From positions 682,001-746,000 of the forward strand of contig WTXD01000008.1 of assembly GCA_022496205.1 (NCBI GenBank): a stretch of 64,000 bases of DNA, given 5' to 3'. The notes under the pieces are model-generated. The model did not search any database, was not told where the DNA came from, and saw only the letters and a program-made list of their open reading frames with translations. Of the stretch, positions 10,829-21,961 are shown in pieces (within the stretch, counting starts at the first letter, position 1; the number at the start of each line of letters is the position of its first letter). The translations under genes were made by a program, and so were the position numbers. The DNA comes from Gloeopeniophorella convolvens (taxonomy: Eukaryota > Basidiomycota > Agaricomycetes > Russulales).

Positions 10829-11735
10829 GGTGGGCTTAAGGAGCACCTTGGGTGGTTTATACGGTCGCGATGAGCATTCAATTAAGAACAAGAAATAAGT
10901 ACATGGTCAGCATGTAGTAGCATGGAACTCTAGAATGTCCATGCGCCGAGTTCAGGAACGCGGGGGAGCATAGGGCCGCTGACCGGCGCTGACCAGTGTG
11001 CGAGCCAGTCGCGGCACGGTTTTGGCGCTATAGAAAAGGGGTCCGCAAGCTTATAAGCCACGGATGCACTGGACGACCGATTTAAGATGAGTATGCACTT
11101 TACCCCTGCGAGGTTTCTCATGCAGGGTCGTCGGTCCATTACATAACGAAGGGGCCGGGTACCCTAGGTAGCCGGGGTCTACGCATATCAAAAGCCCTAG
11201 TCCTGCCCAAGGTTGTATCATTGGCGCACCGGTAGGGTAGACCCATTCTTCACGGGCCGCTCCGAGGGTGCAATATATAGTTGACGGGAGACACCCTGAA
11301 GAGATTGGACGGAGGGCAAGCAGAGGTCAGACAAGTGCTGAGCTGAGCCTGCTGAAGCTGGCGAGCAATTCGCCGCCGCACTGGACACATAAGTATCGCT
11401 ACCCCTTGGGGAACTGCTTCAAACTGCGATAGCTCCGTGCGGCCCGCTCACTCCCCGCTCCCGGAGGTACGGTCATTGCAGCGAGGGATCGTGGTCATCG
11501 TTGAAGCCGCCGAGCGGGGTGGTGTTGGGGATGAGAATTCGGTGTTTTCCGTAGTGCGTAGTTACTTCGCGGTGGAAATGAGATTCTATTCTGAAGTCGC
11601 AAACTCTGGGCCTAGATCACCGTTCGGATCCAATCACTGACTCGCTTATCTTATCTCGCTTAGTCACCCTCTCAATCGCTCGTCACGCCCGTGGCGTGCC
11701 AGGCCAGCTCATTACTCCATCGCGTGCTCAGGACC
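10829..11735. other. divergent intergenic spacer
   Basis: Lies between the MFS gene (minus) and the WBP4-like gene (plus) and so holds both promoters. An AT-rich aatatatag occurs near 11271. No coding or repeat structure is supported. Confidence 0.5.
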
Positions 11736-12878
11736 ATGAGCGAATACTGGGTCTCCAAGAAGCGCTACTTCTGCAAGTACTGCGACGTATACATTGCTGA
11801 TGATGCTCCATCGCGGCAACACCACGAGAATGGCCTTCGGCATAAGGGGAACGTCGAACGTTTCGTGCGTGGGCTGTACAAGACTGGCGAGAAGCGAAAG
11901 AAGGAGGCAGAGGAGGAGAAACGGGAGATGCAGCGTATAGAACAGGTGCGCAGTCGTCAAACACATGACGCTACTTCCTTCTGATTGTACTCCCCTCTTG
12001 GTTTCATCTTACAGGCGGCCGGTGCGGCGTTCGCTCAGGACGTGGGTGCTGGACGCGCACGGTTCACAACCACGGCCGGCACAGCGACCTCCGCGGAAGC
12101 TTCCTCGAGCCAAAAACCCCGAAAGGCAGGCGGAATCTCAGACTATTCGACTGCCGAGTCTCTGGGCTACACCGACCCGGACATCGAACGTGCTCGTGCT
12201 GAAGCCGAGAGGCGCAGGACGCAAGGCGTTGTCGGGGATTGGCAATACGTAGAACCAGCGGCAACCGAGCCGGCTGTTCCTAACGAGCACGATCAGATTG
12301 AGGGAGATCGGCCTCGTTCTGACGCCGACCCCGATGCAAACAACAAGCGTCCTGCGCCCGACGAAGCAGATGAAGAGGAAGGCCGCTGGAAGCTCAGGAA
12401 GAAGGCCACTGCTGTGGGCCTTGGGGAAATATATGACCCAGGGATCATTAGCATCAAGCCCAAGGTGAAGGCAGAGGTCAAAGAGGAGGAAACAAACGGC
12501 CAGGCCAACCCCGCAGGAGCTGTTCCAGCGTCTGCGGGTGGGGAAACTAAGGCCACCGCCGCGCCGAAGTGGACGCCGGTCAGATGGAAGAAGGCTGGCG
12601 AGCCGGTCGACGCCATCGCAGAAGCCGCAGACGCTACGCCAGTTGCAGACAGTGCTGCACTTCCAGAAGAAGTCATCAAAACTGAGGTTGACGACACCGC
12701 TCCGGAGGTGAACCCCCATCAAACTCTAGTTACTGATTCTACCATCAAAAGCGAGGAGATCGCACCTCTCAAGGTCGAGGAACCCGAGGCATCCGCCGCG
12801 TCGCCAGCGGGAAGCTTGTTCCGCAAGCGCAAAACATTTGCGGGTGGAGGCGCAAGTAGCCGGGGGCGTCGGTTTTAG
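11736..12878 (+). CDS. WBP4/FBP21-like U1-type zinc-finger splicing factor
   Basis: Predicted nuclear pre-mRNA splicing factor; the animal homologue WBP4 is a spliceosomal B-complex protein. Two exons, 11736-11945 and 12015-12878, with a 69 bp intron (gtgcgc...cttacag) encode about 357 residues. The first exon holds a U1/matrin-type finger: MSEYWVSKKRYFCKYCDVYI, then two His in QHHENGLRHKGN, followed by a charged helix (KKEAEEEKREMQRIEQ). The rest is low-complexity and acidic, with WKLRKKATAVGLGEIYDPG, KWTPVRWKK and a C-terminal basic GSLFRKRK block, as in fungal family members. No WW domain is visible, unlike the animal protein. An upstream in-frame ATG at 11691 would add 15 residues; 11736 is preferred because the family begins just before the finger. 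Confidence 0.85.
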
Positions 12879-13039
12879 GCGCCCGCCACATACCTGCGTC
12901 CTTCCTTCGACTGGTCCTACTTACACCCTAGCCCCCCGACCTCCCCGACGAGAGCAGCAACCACGACGCCGCCCACGACCGATATTGTCCCGTTCTCCCT
13001 CTCGTTTTTGCACGACTCCGCTCTCGTCGCTCTCCTCAC

Positions 13040-13520
13040 AAGTAGCTGTTTGCGTGATGATGTGGTCCCTGCTGCGCCACTACGGCCGTGCATGGTGAAT
13101 ACGACTTGTAGAGGACGTTTGGAGCTGTATATCGTACGATGGGCAATAATAGATAAAGGCATTCTTGAGGCTAATAGTAGGCGGTATCGCTCCTCATCGC
13201 TCCCCCACTTGTCTAAAAGACTAAATCACACAGGCAAGTCTAAGTAGACTCTAGCGCCAGGCACGCAAGTCCATTTCGGGACTCTGCGTAGCCGCTGGCA
13301 TGCGGAAGTTGCTCTTGTCTACACATTCGACATCGAAATCATTGCGATATTTTCCTTACAGCCCTGAGCCTAGCTGAGACGCACACGCGCGGGCACATTC
13401 GCTCGTCGTGCATTCTAAACTCCTTGCTGTCGTGGCTCAGACGGAAGAAGACCCTACGTCACTCACCCGATATCCTCGATTTCTCAGCGGTTCTGCCAGA
13501 GCCTCATTGCTCAGCCAGTC
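13040..13520. repeat. 3' flank repeat, copy 2
   Basis: Partner of 5880-6420. Shared blocks include agaggacgtttgg, gggcaataatagataaagg, ctctagcgccaggcac, gcaagtccatttcggga and cagacggaagaagaccctacg. It lies about 160 bp after the WBP4-like stop codon. Confidence 0.65.
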
Positions 13521-14479
13521 TGCGTCAACTTCCCGTCTCGATCTCGCCGCGCATTGCGAGTAGCATGCTACTCTGCCAGGTGCCTCCTCCAAGAATCGTA
13601 CCGTGCATGTGTCGTGGCGTGCGTGCGCATATTTTCGTCTGCATTTATGTGCGGGCCCACGCTATGGCCTGCACCGTCGAACTCGGCTGGGCTCCCTGGA
13701 TAAACATAGTCTCCCCGTCAATGCGCATCGCACGTGCCGGCTTCGGATGTCAGTATGTCTGGGCATTGCAGTATCTTTGCTCACGGACCTCAGGCTAGGA
13801 TCCTCGTTCGAGCTTGATTCGCGCGCTCCGTGCAGTCGTACTGCAAGCTTTGCAGAGCGCGGGGTATACGCGAGCTCGCGCTACTGGCTCTTTCATGCGT
13901 ACTATCTCCAGCAACTATGTGACGAGAAAAATGACAGGCCCAGGTGTCGATGATCGCGGAGTTGCTTGGGCCCTCTGTTCAGGGCGCTTGGATCCAGCGA
14001 GGCTCTCTGATGTGGATTATCCGCAGCCCGAAGTTGTCCTCCCCACAGAACGGTTCTGAAAGGGCGGCGTGTCTGAAAATGCGAACGGGACCCGCCCCAA
14101 GAATGTTTCGTCTTTTCTAACCTTACTTTAGGTGACTCCGGCAGGTGTGGGTGTGTCCCACGCGAGGCGATTGTGACTCGGAACTGTGTCGCTACATGTC
14201 TGTCCGGTCGGGTTTCAGGCTCCGCGGCGCACTCTGGACATCTTGGACAAGGGAGAAGTCCCTACCCCGCCACCCAAGCTGCGAACCCTATTGGCTCGAC
14301 TTAACTGTTTAATAGGCCCTGCGCACGCGCACATGGACTGTGGACGTCTGTAATCGACGCTTGTTTGGCCACTCGGAGCTGGATAAAAGCGCTCACCCAC
14401 CCGTTCTTCCTCTTTCCCCATCCTCCATTGATTACACCTGCTCCTCAGCACGAGCCGCAAACTCTCACTGCCATCCACA
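13521..14479. other. intergenic, promoter side of C2H2 copy B
   Basis: No gene is recognised. ggataaaagcgctc at 14381-14394 is a possible TATA element about 95 bp before the start at 14480. Confidence 0.45.
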
Positions 14480-15828
14480 ATGTCTTACTTCCTCAATTCG
14501 TTCCCCCAGACCGCTGGCCACAGCTTCATTAAATCTTTCGCCTCAACTCAAGGTGGCATGCCACCCCCGGTCGAGGATCAGCGCGGCGACCCGAGTCCAT
14601 CCACCTCTGCCGCTGGCCTTGACCCCCACGACAACGGCAGGTCATACACGCTAGTGAACGCCCTTGGGCAAGGCTTCCCAATGGCTCCCCGAACCAATCC
14701 CCAGGTTCAGACCACTGAACTTACCTACCCGGATTGGCCCTCGTACGCCGGCCTGTTCACCTCCACCACTACTCCATCTGCTGCTCCTGCCATCGATCCC
14801 AATACCACGAGGTTAGCACGCTCTCTGTCTTTTCTGCTCCTGCACAGACCGTTACTACATTCGTTTCTGACACCCCTACTCTTAGGCTCGCCTATGTCCC
14901 CGCGCCCGCTCTCTCAACGCCGGCACTCCTGACGACAACCTGCATCGGGACCTACGGGAGCCAGGAGGAGGTCATTCACGGCCTCCTAAGATACCCTACA
15001 TACATCGCCGCCCAAACCACTTCCAAGGCCCGCCCACCAGAAAGGCCGAGGAAGAAGACATCTGGGGTCAGTAAGAAGACAGCAGAGACAGGGGCCGTGC
15101 CTAGGCACGGCCAACACACCGCTGGCAAGACCCCAACATCGACCAAGAATAAATCCAAGTCGGTCAGCCGCGAAGCAGATATGCTCGTGGACTCGACCGC
15201 ACAGAGACTTTACCCTCAGTCTCAGCTAGGGCCTCTGGCTCAGCAGGAACTGGCGGTAAACCCAGCACCGGTGCAAGCCACCCAGTATCATGAGGGGAGA
15301 GGAGAGGAGAACCAGCTACACACAGGCGGGGAGGTGCAGCACGAGACCGCGCGCCGGAGCGCGAAGACCAAGGAAGGCCCTTTCGTGATCGACTCCACCC
15401 TGACGGAGCGGGAGCGCATCCTACTCAGCGTGTCGGGGCAGGAGGCGTCTGCCGGCGCTGTCGCCGAGATTAAGTGTCGGATGTGCAAGGGGTCAGTCGG
15501 GACCTGGGCCCACTGGAAGCGCCATGCCAACCAGTCCGACCGCCACCCTGAGAAGGTGAAGAGCTGCCCCCGCTGCGGGCTATGGTTCGCCCGCGAGTGT
15601 GCCTTCGAGGTCCACAAGGATGGCAGGAATGTTCAGTGCGGCGCATACCTGACGTCAGACGACCTCAAGCATAATAAGGACTACATCGAGGAAAAGCTCA
15701 GCGAGTTCAATAGGGATCTGCTCAACCAGCCGAGGGGATCCGGACGGCTCCAGATGGACAGCTTCGACAAGAAAGTGAAGGGTCAACTGCGGGGAGGGGT
15801 GAAGAAGAACGTGCGCCGCGAGTTGTAG
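14480..15828 (+). CDS. C2H2-finger protein, copy B (complete)
   Basis: Complete paralogue of the gene at the left edge, about 424 residues of unknown role. Exon 1 is 14480-14811 and exon 2 is 14886-15828, with a 74 bp intron that keeps frame (Arg codon split AG/G). The N terminus is MSYFLNSFPQTAG, then a shared block TTELTYPDWPSYA. Copy A carries about 130 extra residues and two more introns after this block. The finger region starts CRMCKGSVGTW, but the first finger lacks the second His at the usual spacing (HANQ followed by a Ser), so it may fold poorly or use a later His. The second unit keeps CPRCGLWFAR...H and a distant Cys. The tail has QPRGSGRLQMDSFDKK as in copy A. ATG 14480 is chosen as the first in frame after the leader. 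Confidence 0.8.
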
Positions 15829-15889
15829 GGATGCGCGACGCACTTGGGTCGTCGACGCTCGATAAAGGCTTTGTCGATATTGCTCTTCT

Positions 15890-16560
15890 GTAGTGTTCTG
15901 TTTCGCTTCGCCGGCTCCACCGTAGCGCACCAAGGACGACAGATTGCTTCACGAAGTTCCTGGGCATATTCGCGAATCTGTTCTTATTTGAGTCCTCCTC
16001 GCTGTACATATACCAGCATGGCCTTCGATCAGCTGAGAACGGATGCTGTGGTTGTGGCTACGCACCGGATTCCCCACCTCCTGCGAGCGAACCAGAACCG
16101 CCTTGTGATTATGGATACAAGATTGGCCAGCGGCGATACTTCCGTACCCTTGCTCGTGGCGATGTGGACGGATGCGGTGTACGATGCTCGAACGCGTTAC
16201 GCGAGGCATATGCGCGCAGGTGAAAATGGGAAAATGCAAGCATCGATGAAGAGCGATTAAAAACTTTTGGGGGTGCGCACACGTTGCCGGGTCTTATATA
16301 TAACCAGCTTCCGAAAACTCGTCCAGCGTAAGCAACGCGTGGATCGCCGAGAATCTCCCCCACCAGGTGGAAAGTACAAGGACGTCGTCCACAAGTCAAG
16401 GGCAGGGGTATCCTGGGATATCTCAATGACCGAGCGGTGATATCTCACCATGACGAAAGCTCCGTTGCTGCCCCACTCAACCCCATCTGTAACTACCGCG
16501 AGGTGGTCGCTGGGCACCACGTCGCAAAAAAGTCCGCGCGATGCAGCGAGAAATGTTGAA
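15890..16560. repeat. downstream arm of the segmental duplication, copy B
   Basis: Matches 1890-2061 plus 2772-3250 of copy A without the 700 bp insertion. It includes the empty site near 16066 (gcaccggattccccacctcc) and the block tcttatatataaccagcttc. Confidence 0.8.
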
Positions 16561-16997
16561 CTTTGGATCTGAGGCGCAAGCAAGGTGCGAGAGCCTAGTC
16601 TCCCCGAGTTAGACGCCCGATTGCGCGTTCTCTGTCGTTCTCCAAACGCCTGCGACGTGCGTGTACTGGCACAACCTTTTTTTTTGTATTCATCAGCGTG
16701 TGTCTCGGCGTACAGAACCCCATGTAGCACGGTATCCCTACTGCGTTCTCCGACAATCAATGTGTTCCCTTTCCTGTAACCTTCCCTCATTCCTGCTGGC
16801 ACAACCTTGTGGGAGGCCATACCGCCGTCTTGCCACAGATCTCGGGCGGTGAGTCTTTCAGTATATCCTGGACTTCTAATCAATCCCCCTGGGACCCTGA
16901 CGACTGCTCAGCTTGTTCCCGTATTCCTGCTGACAACCGCCCCATCGCGTGTCCCGTCTTGCGAGCTCGTTCGGGTGCTGCACTGCGTCGCACCACG
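16561..16997. other. intergenic, upstream of the M28 aminopeptidase
   Basis: No gene is recognised. A run of nine T's (16677-16685) and agtatatcc near 16860 are the only notable features. Confidence 0.4.
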
Positions 16998-18987
16998 ATG
17001 AAGTCCTTCCAGCCCCTCCTCGCCCTTGTCTACCTCGCCGCCGCTGTCACCGCATCCCCCGCATCGTTCCGCGTTGAGCATGCCGCCGAACGCCAGTTCC
17101 AGCTCGCCCAATCGCAGGGCAACTTCGCTGGCTGGGGCCTCGACGAGATGCGCCTCGTGCAACTCGCGCCTGGCGCGGAGCCCGTCTGGATGTCCGAGAA
17201 AGAGAAGGTGCGCGGCAGTCGCTGGTTCCGCTGCGATCTGTGCTGACGGACGCAGATCGAGGCCAAGGCGGCGGGCCTGAAGTTCATGGATATGTGCGTA
17301 CCGCACTTGGCCACCGGTGACTGTCTGCGCGGAGACGTGACGTCCCCGACAGCACAGACGCCATGGACCTCGGCGCGCTCAACGCCATGAAAGTGCAGCC
17401 GTCTGGTGAGCTGTCTGCATGCGTCTCGCGTTCGATTGGCAGACCGCGTGCAGGGTTCCCCAAACCGGGCGCCTCCAAGGACGTCAAACGCGTCATCGAG
17501 AAACTCTCGAGCGAAGGGCCCCAGGCGAACCTCGAGGAGTTCACGAGCTTCCGTACCCGCTGTACGTGCCCGCGACCAGGCTCGCGCTGGACACCCGGAC
17601 TGACTAAGGAAGCACAGACTATCGTAGCCAGGTATGACGCGTCCCTCTGTCGCTGCTAGGCGCGCACTCACAGCCCCATCAGACAGGCCAGGAGAGCCAG
17701 AGGTGGCTGACTCAGAAGATTCTCGAGGTGCGCCCGCCGCATATACCAGCATATATCTGGTTCCTGCAACTGATGTGGCCCCGGATAGATCACCAAAACT
17801 TTCGCGCCCAAGGGTCTGCGCAACCTCATCTCTGTGACCGAGTTCCCGCACTCGTGGGGCCAGAACTCTATCGTCAGCACTTCGTTAGGCTCTTCGCACG
17901 CGTACATTCCTGACCCTCCGCGCAGATTGTGCGCATCAACGGCTCTGCGCCCACGAACGAGGGCGTCGTCATTATTGGCGCCCACCAGGACTCGTAAGTA
18001 CCAACATATATCACCACACCAGGCGCTCACGCTGTACCAACGATAGGGCCAACTTGTCGCCGTTCTTGCCCGCTCCTGGTTGGTCTTAGTGACCTTTCTC
18101 AAGACCGTCTTCTGATCCGTTTGAGTAGGCGCTGACGATGACGGCTCGGGCACCGTCACCATCCTTGAGGCGTACCGTGCGCTGATCGCGTCCGACTTCC
18201 GCCCCGTCGAGCACGTCGAGTTCCACTGGTACGCTGCCGAGGTGCGTCTCTAGGCTATATGCGTCACCCAAGGCAGAGGCATGCTCATAACTTGCCTGCA
18301 GGAGTACGGTCTGCTTGGGTCGCAGGCAGTCGCGAAAGACTACGAGGCTAAGCACGTCAACGTTATTGCGATGAACCAGGTGCCTACCGGATTTTCTTCA
18401 CCGTGTGTGACTGTGTTGAGCGAGCGCGCAGTTCGACATGACCGCTTGGGTCAAGAGCGGCACCAGGGAGGAAGTTGGCATCATGATCGAGTTCGTTGAC
18501 CCCGAGTATGCCCGCCTTTCGATCATCGGCTGCAGTACCTGAAGTCCGCCGCAGTGTCACCGCGTTCAACAAGCAGCTCATCGACGCGTACCTCGATATT
18601 CCTTATGTCGAGACCACGTGTGGCTGGGCCTGCAGCGATCAGTGAGACCTTGTCCTCTTTGGTTCAAGGTGCCGCTAACTCTGCTCTAGTGCTTCGTGGA
18701 ACAAGGCTGGCTATCGCAGTTCGTTTAGCTTCGGTAAGACCTCCCTAGTCTCACTGAGCATTTGTGCTGATGCCCGACGTCAGAGAGCGCCTTCGAGAAC
18801 ATTAACGAGAACGTCCACTCCATTAACGAGTATGTCCCAGTGATTCTGGTGCACGCACGATGCACTCACCCCATCTGGCAGCCGCATCGACATCTCACCA
18901 GAGTTCAGCTTCTCACACATGCTAGAGTTCTCGAAGCTTGCTGTCGCGTTCTCGATAGAGCTCGGCGGGTGGAAGGAAAACGAGTAG
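16998..18987 (+). CDS. secreted M28-family aminopeptidase
   Basis: Predicted zinc exopeptidase of family M28 (leucyl aminopeptidase type) that removes N-terminal residues from peptides outside the cell. The start [20 protein letters not shown] is a typical signal peptide. A propeptide-like region follows, then a peptidase domain assembled from at least ten exons. Metal and catalytic motifs visible in order: GAHQDS (His and Asp ligands), DDGSG (bridging Asp), AAEEYGLLGS (catalytic Glu pair), FVDP (Asp ligand region) and CGWACSD-HASWNK. The last His is created exactly across an intron, ca plus t, near 18641-18690. Other joins keep frame, for example [12 protein letters not shown] to [20 protein letters not shown]. 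The protein ends [20 protein letters not shown]...ENE. All metal-ligand motifs are present and no lesion was found. Confidence 0.85.
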
Positions 18988-19238
18988 ACACCAGCATGCA
19001 TATTACGCTGCAACACACTAACCCATTCCCTGGGCACTGTATCCACACGCGTGCGCATGTTTCGCACGGACCACGCGACGATATTATACTGTCATGCATT
19101 GCAATGAAAGAGTCAACCCAGATGTGCGAGAGACCGAGGAGGTAAGGAGGTCAGTGGGTTCAGTCCAGCACGGTGTACTTTAAGTACGCGGGCACCGCGT
19201 CCTCGGGGGCCCTACGCCTTGAGTCACGCCCTGGAGAA
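18988..19238. other. spacer after the aminopeptidase
   Basis: About 250 bp with no recognised feature; presumably the 3' UTR and terminator of the aminopeptidase. Confidence 0.4.
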
Positions 19239-19430
19239 TCACGGGCTCTGGTAGCGGTGCGCGCTGTCGCACAGCACCGTTGTGACCATCCTGCCTGTAC
19301 GTACAGTCAAAGTCAGCACGCGCAGCAGCAATAAACACAAGGTGGGACGCGCCAGGCCCGAGCCCCTGCGCGAACTCGTACGCGGTGGCGACGTTGAGCA
19401 GGGAGCTCGCGCCTGCTTGCGCCGAGGTTG
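19239..19430 (-). pseudogene. cysteine synthase C-terminal fragment
   Basis: On minus, about 19430 down to 19340 reads AGASSLLNVATAYEFAQGLG, then PG. An intron-like stretch (gtgttt...tacgtacag) follows, and then GRMVTTVLCDSAHRYQSP with a stop at 19239-19241. The order SSxLN, GLGPG and VTxLCDSxxRY matches the C-terminal part of PLP-dependent cysteine synthases (O-acetylserine sulfhydrylase type). The PLP lysine region and most of the protein are absent. The fragment abuts a repeat copy at 19430. Confidence 0.6.
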
Positions 19431-19690
19431 AGCTTGGACTCCGATGGACTGCTTCACGTAGTTCCTGGGCACATTCGCTCTCTTCCTGTTTGAGTCCTCC
19501 TCGCTATACTCTACGAGCGATTGAAACCTTTTTGGGCGTGCGTAACGCACACATTGCCACGCCTCAACGCGCCTTGTGTATTTGAACAGCTTTTGAAAAC
19601 CCGTCCCGGGCCTTCGTCAGCGACGCGCCGATCGCCGAGAATCTCCCTCACCAGGCAAGAAGTACAAGGATGCCGTCCACAAGTCACATA
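19430..19690. repeat. third, shortened copy of the C2H2 downstream repeat
   Basis: Begins actgcttcacgtagttcctg like 15945 and runs to cctcctcgctata. It then jumps to gagcgattgaaacc (equivalent to 16248), dropping about 240 bp, and continues through tcgccgagaatctcc, aagtacaaggatg and ccgtccacaagtca. No C2H2 gene lies beside it. Confidence 0.75.
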
Positions 19691-19901
19691 ATCTCGATGG
19701 CCGTGCGACGGCACCTTTCCACCTTATCCCAAGTCCAGGATCTTTCGCCGTCTCTCCAAGGTTCCTGTACGAGCTTGACAGCAAGCTTCAATTGAGTTGA
19801 GCAGCGAGTCGAGCGACTCACAGAATACATACTACCGGAGCTTTGATATCGTACATCGGTTCTCTGGCAATATATGCACTCGACGCGACGAGTATACAAG
19901 C

Positions 19902-21317
19902 TCAAGCCTTCTCCTGGGCGAGCAGCCAGCGCAAGCCTTCACTGACATCCTTATCGTACTGCTCGGTGACTTTGAAGTGCCCAAACTCCGCAGGGAACCC
20001 ATGCGGAAGACCAGGGTACCTGCCCAACGCGAGACCCCATGAGTCAACCCGGGCTGGTATGAGGAAGCAGAGCTACAGATACGCACACGTTGACACGCGT
20101 TTTGACCCCTGCTTCGCGCAAGAGGCGCTCATACAAGAAGCCTTCGTCGCGAAGCGGGTCGAGTCCGGTGATCTGGAAGAAAGCGGGTGCGAGGTTGGCA
20201 TGCGACTCCGCCAGTATAGGGAACGCTAGCGGATCGCCCAGTCGCGGTTTGTATAGATCTAAATCGGAGGCGGTGAGCACGTGTGTGATCAAGACATAGA
20301 CTGTGCTGTCATACCGAAGAGCCTGATTGCAGATTCCTTGGACAACATCGGCGCGTCTTTGTTCTGTTCCATCGAGAGGAGTTCTCCCGGGAAACTGTGT
20401 AACCATCGGTAAACGGCATATGATGTGAGGCGTGAAAGCCGTACCGGTGGTAGTCGGCGAAGTGTATCAGGACTGGACAAGAGAGGTACTGCCCCGTGAT
20501 GGGCACGTCGCGGAAGAACGGGTCGTCACGCGAGCGAAGAGCGAGTGCTGCTGCAAGGTTCGCCCCCGCAGAGACACCGCCGACGACAAAGCCCTTCTTG
20601 AGGGAGACAGAAAGAGTGTCGACGTTGTTGACGGCCTGCCGCGTCTGGTTAGTCTACAAGGCCACCACTTCGAAGTGTAGTGGTTACCCATTTGAGCGCC
20701 GCATAGCCATCATTCAGAGCACTTGGGTATACGTGGTCTGGCGCCAAACTAATGAGAATACGGTGAGGACTACAAAGATGAACAGGTTCGACGGACGACT
20801 GACCGGTAGTCGACGTTCACCGTAGTTACCTGCAGCTCTACGGAGACGACGCGCAAAAAGTCATCGTCGAACCCAATGTCCCCGATGACAAAACCTGTTA
20901 GCAACAAAAGAGACCGCGCGCATCGTTGGCACTTAGCACCGCGAGAGTTAATTCAATAACTTGCCTCCTCCGTGCGTCCAGAATAGCAGGGGGTATTGTT
21001 GACCTTCGCCCGTCCCAGGAATGACAACGCGGACCGCGATCTCTCCGCCTTCAACTGAAATCTTGTAGTCCTGAACCCGAAACTTGGCATCTGTGACCCC
21101 CGATGAGCAATCAGAGAAAGCCAGAGACACTCAATGGCCGGTTACCAGGAGAAAGACGGTTCTTATGACGGGCCGCATAGAGGGGCTGCACAAGCTCAAT
21201 GAATCCCTTTCGGATCGCAGGGATATCATCAAGGATCAGCGCCGGGACACGCGGATTCAATTCCCAGTGAGCCGCGAGTTCGGGGTGTATTTCGGATAGA
21301 TGGGCATATTGAGCCAT
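19902..21317 (-). CDS. alpha/beta hydrolase, HSL-like (fold-3)
   Basis: Predicted carboxylesterase or lipase of the hormone-sensitive-lipase-like family, with no signal peptide and so probably intracellular. Start at 21315-21317 (MAQYAHLSEIHPELAAHW); stop at 19902-19904. Family landmarks in order: the oxyanion motif HGGG after YPLLFWT, VDYRLAPDHVYPSAL, the nucleophile elbow GGVSAGAN (Gly-x-Ser-x-Gly), the acid in ITGLDPLRDE and the His in GLPHGFPAEFGHF. The C terminus is WLLAQEKA. About six introns; joins such as CPVLIHFADYHR to FPGELLSMEQNKDAP keep frame through a short intron. A minus-strand tatttaa (21381-21387) lies about 65 bp upstream. All three catalytic residues are present, so it should be active; the substrate cannot be told. 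Confidence 0.85.
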
Positions 21318-21961
21318 GGTCCTAGAGGAAACTCAAGACAAGGGCGGGAGCCTGGGGTACGCTAGGGAAGTTCAAGCGGTTTAAATACCACGTGCGAGTT
21401 CGGCATCAACATCGACACGCGTTCAGCATGCCGAAGATATCCGTGGAAAAATACCAGCTGCGCATGCGGAAGTCTGCCTGTCATCCCGTGCCGGGATACG
21501 TGTGCTGGGGGTTTGGGAAGGGAGACGAGCTGGCACAATGGCAGTCACGCTCGCATAGATTGCGCATAGACACGTTGTGCCGTATTATGTAATCACGCAG
21601 ATACGCAGACGGGCCAACCGCCAACCACGACACAAATAGCGCAATACGTACCAACCAACGACGGCACTCCCTTCTTATCAAAAGGAGCTCGTAAAATGGT
21701 GCTATACGGTGGAAAAAAGCAGTAGCGGTTCGGGCAGAGCACCCTCTCCGTGCTCCACCGCCACGGTACATAACGAGAGGACGGAAGCCGACTGTAAGCG
21801 CTTGGGATAGATTGGAATTGCGGCACTTTACGTAGAGCAGGTAAGCCATAGCACAGCGGTATACAATCCAACAGTGAGTAAGAGAAAGCATAGAGCAAAC
21901 CAAGAGAGCATTGAACAGATGAGGTATATGTAGGGCGGGGGTGAACAGCCGGTTCGCACGC
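21318..21961. other. spacer between two minus-strand genes
   Basis: Holds the hydrolase promoter and the GMC oxidoreductase 3' flank. Nothing else is recognised. Confidence 0.45.
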
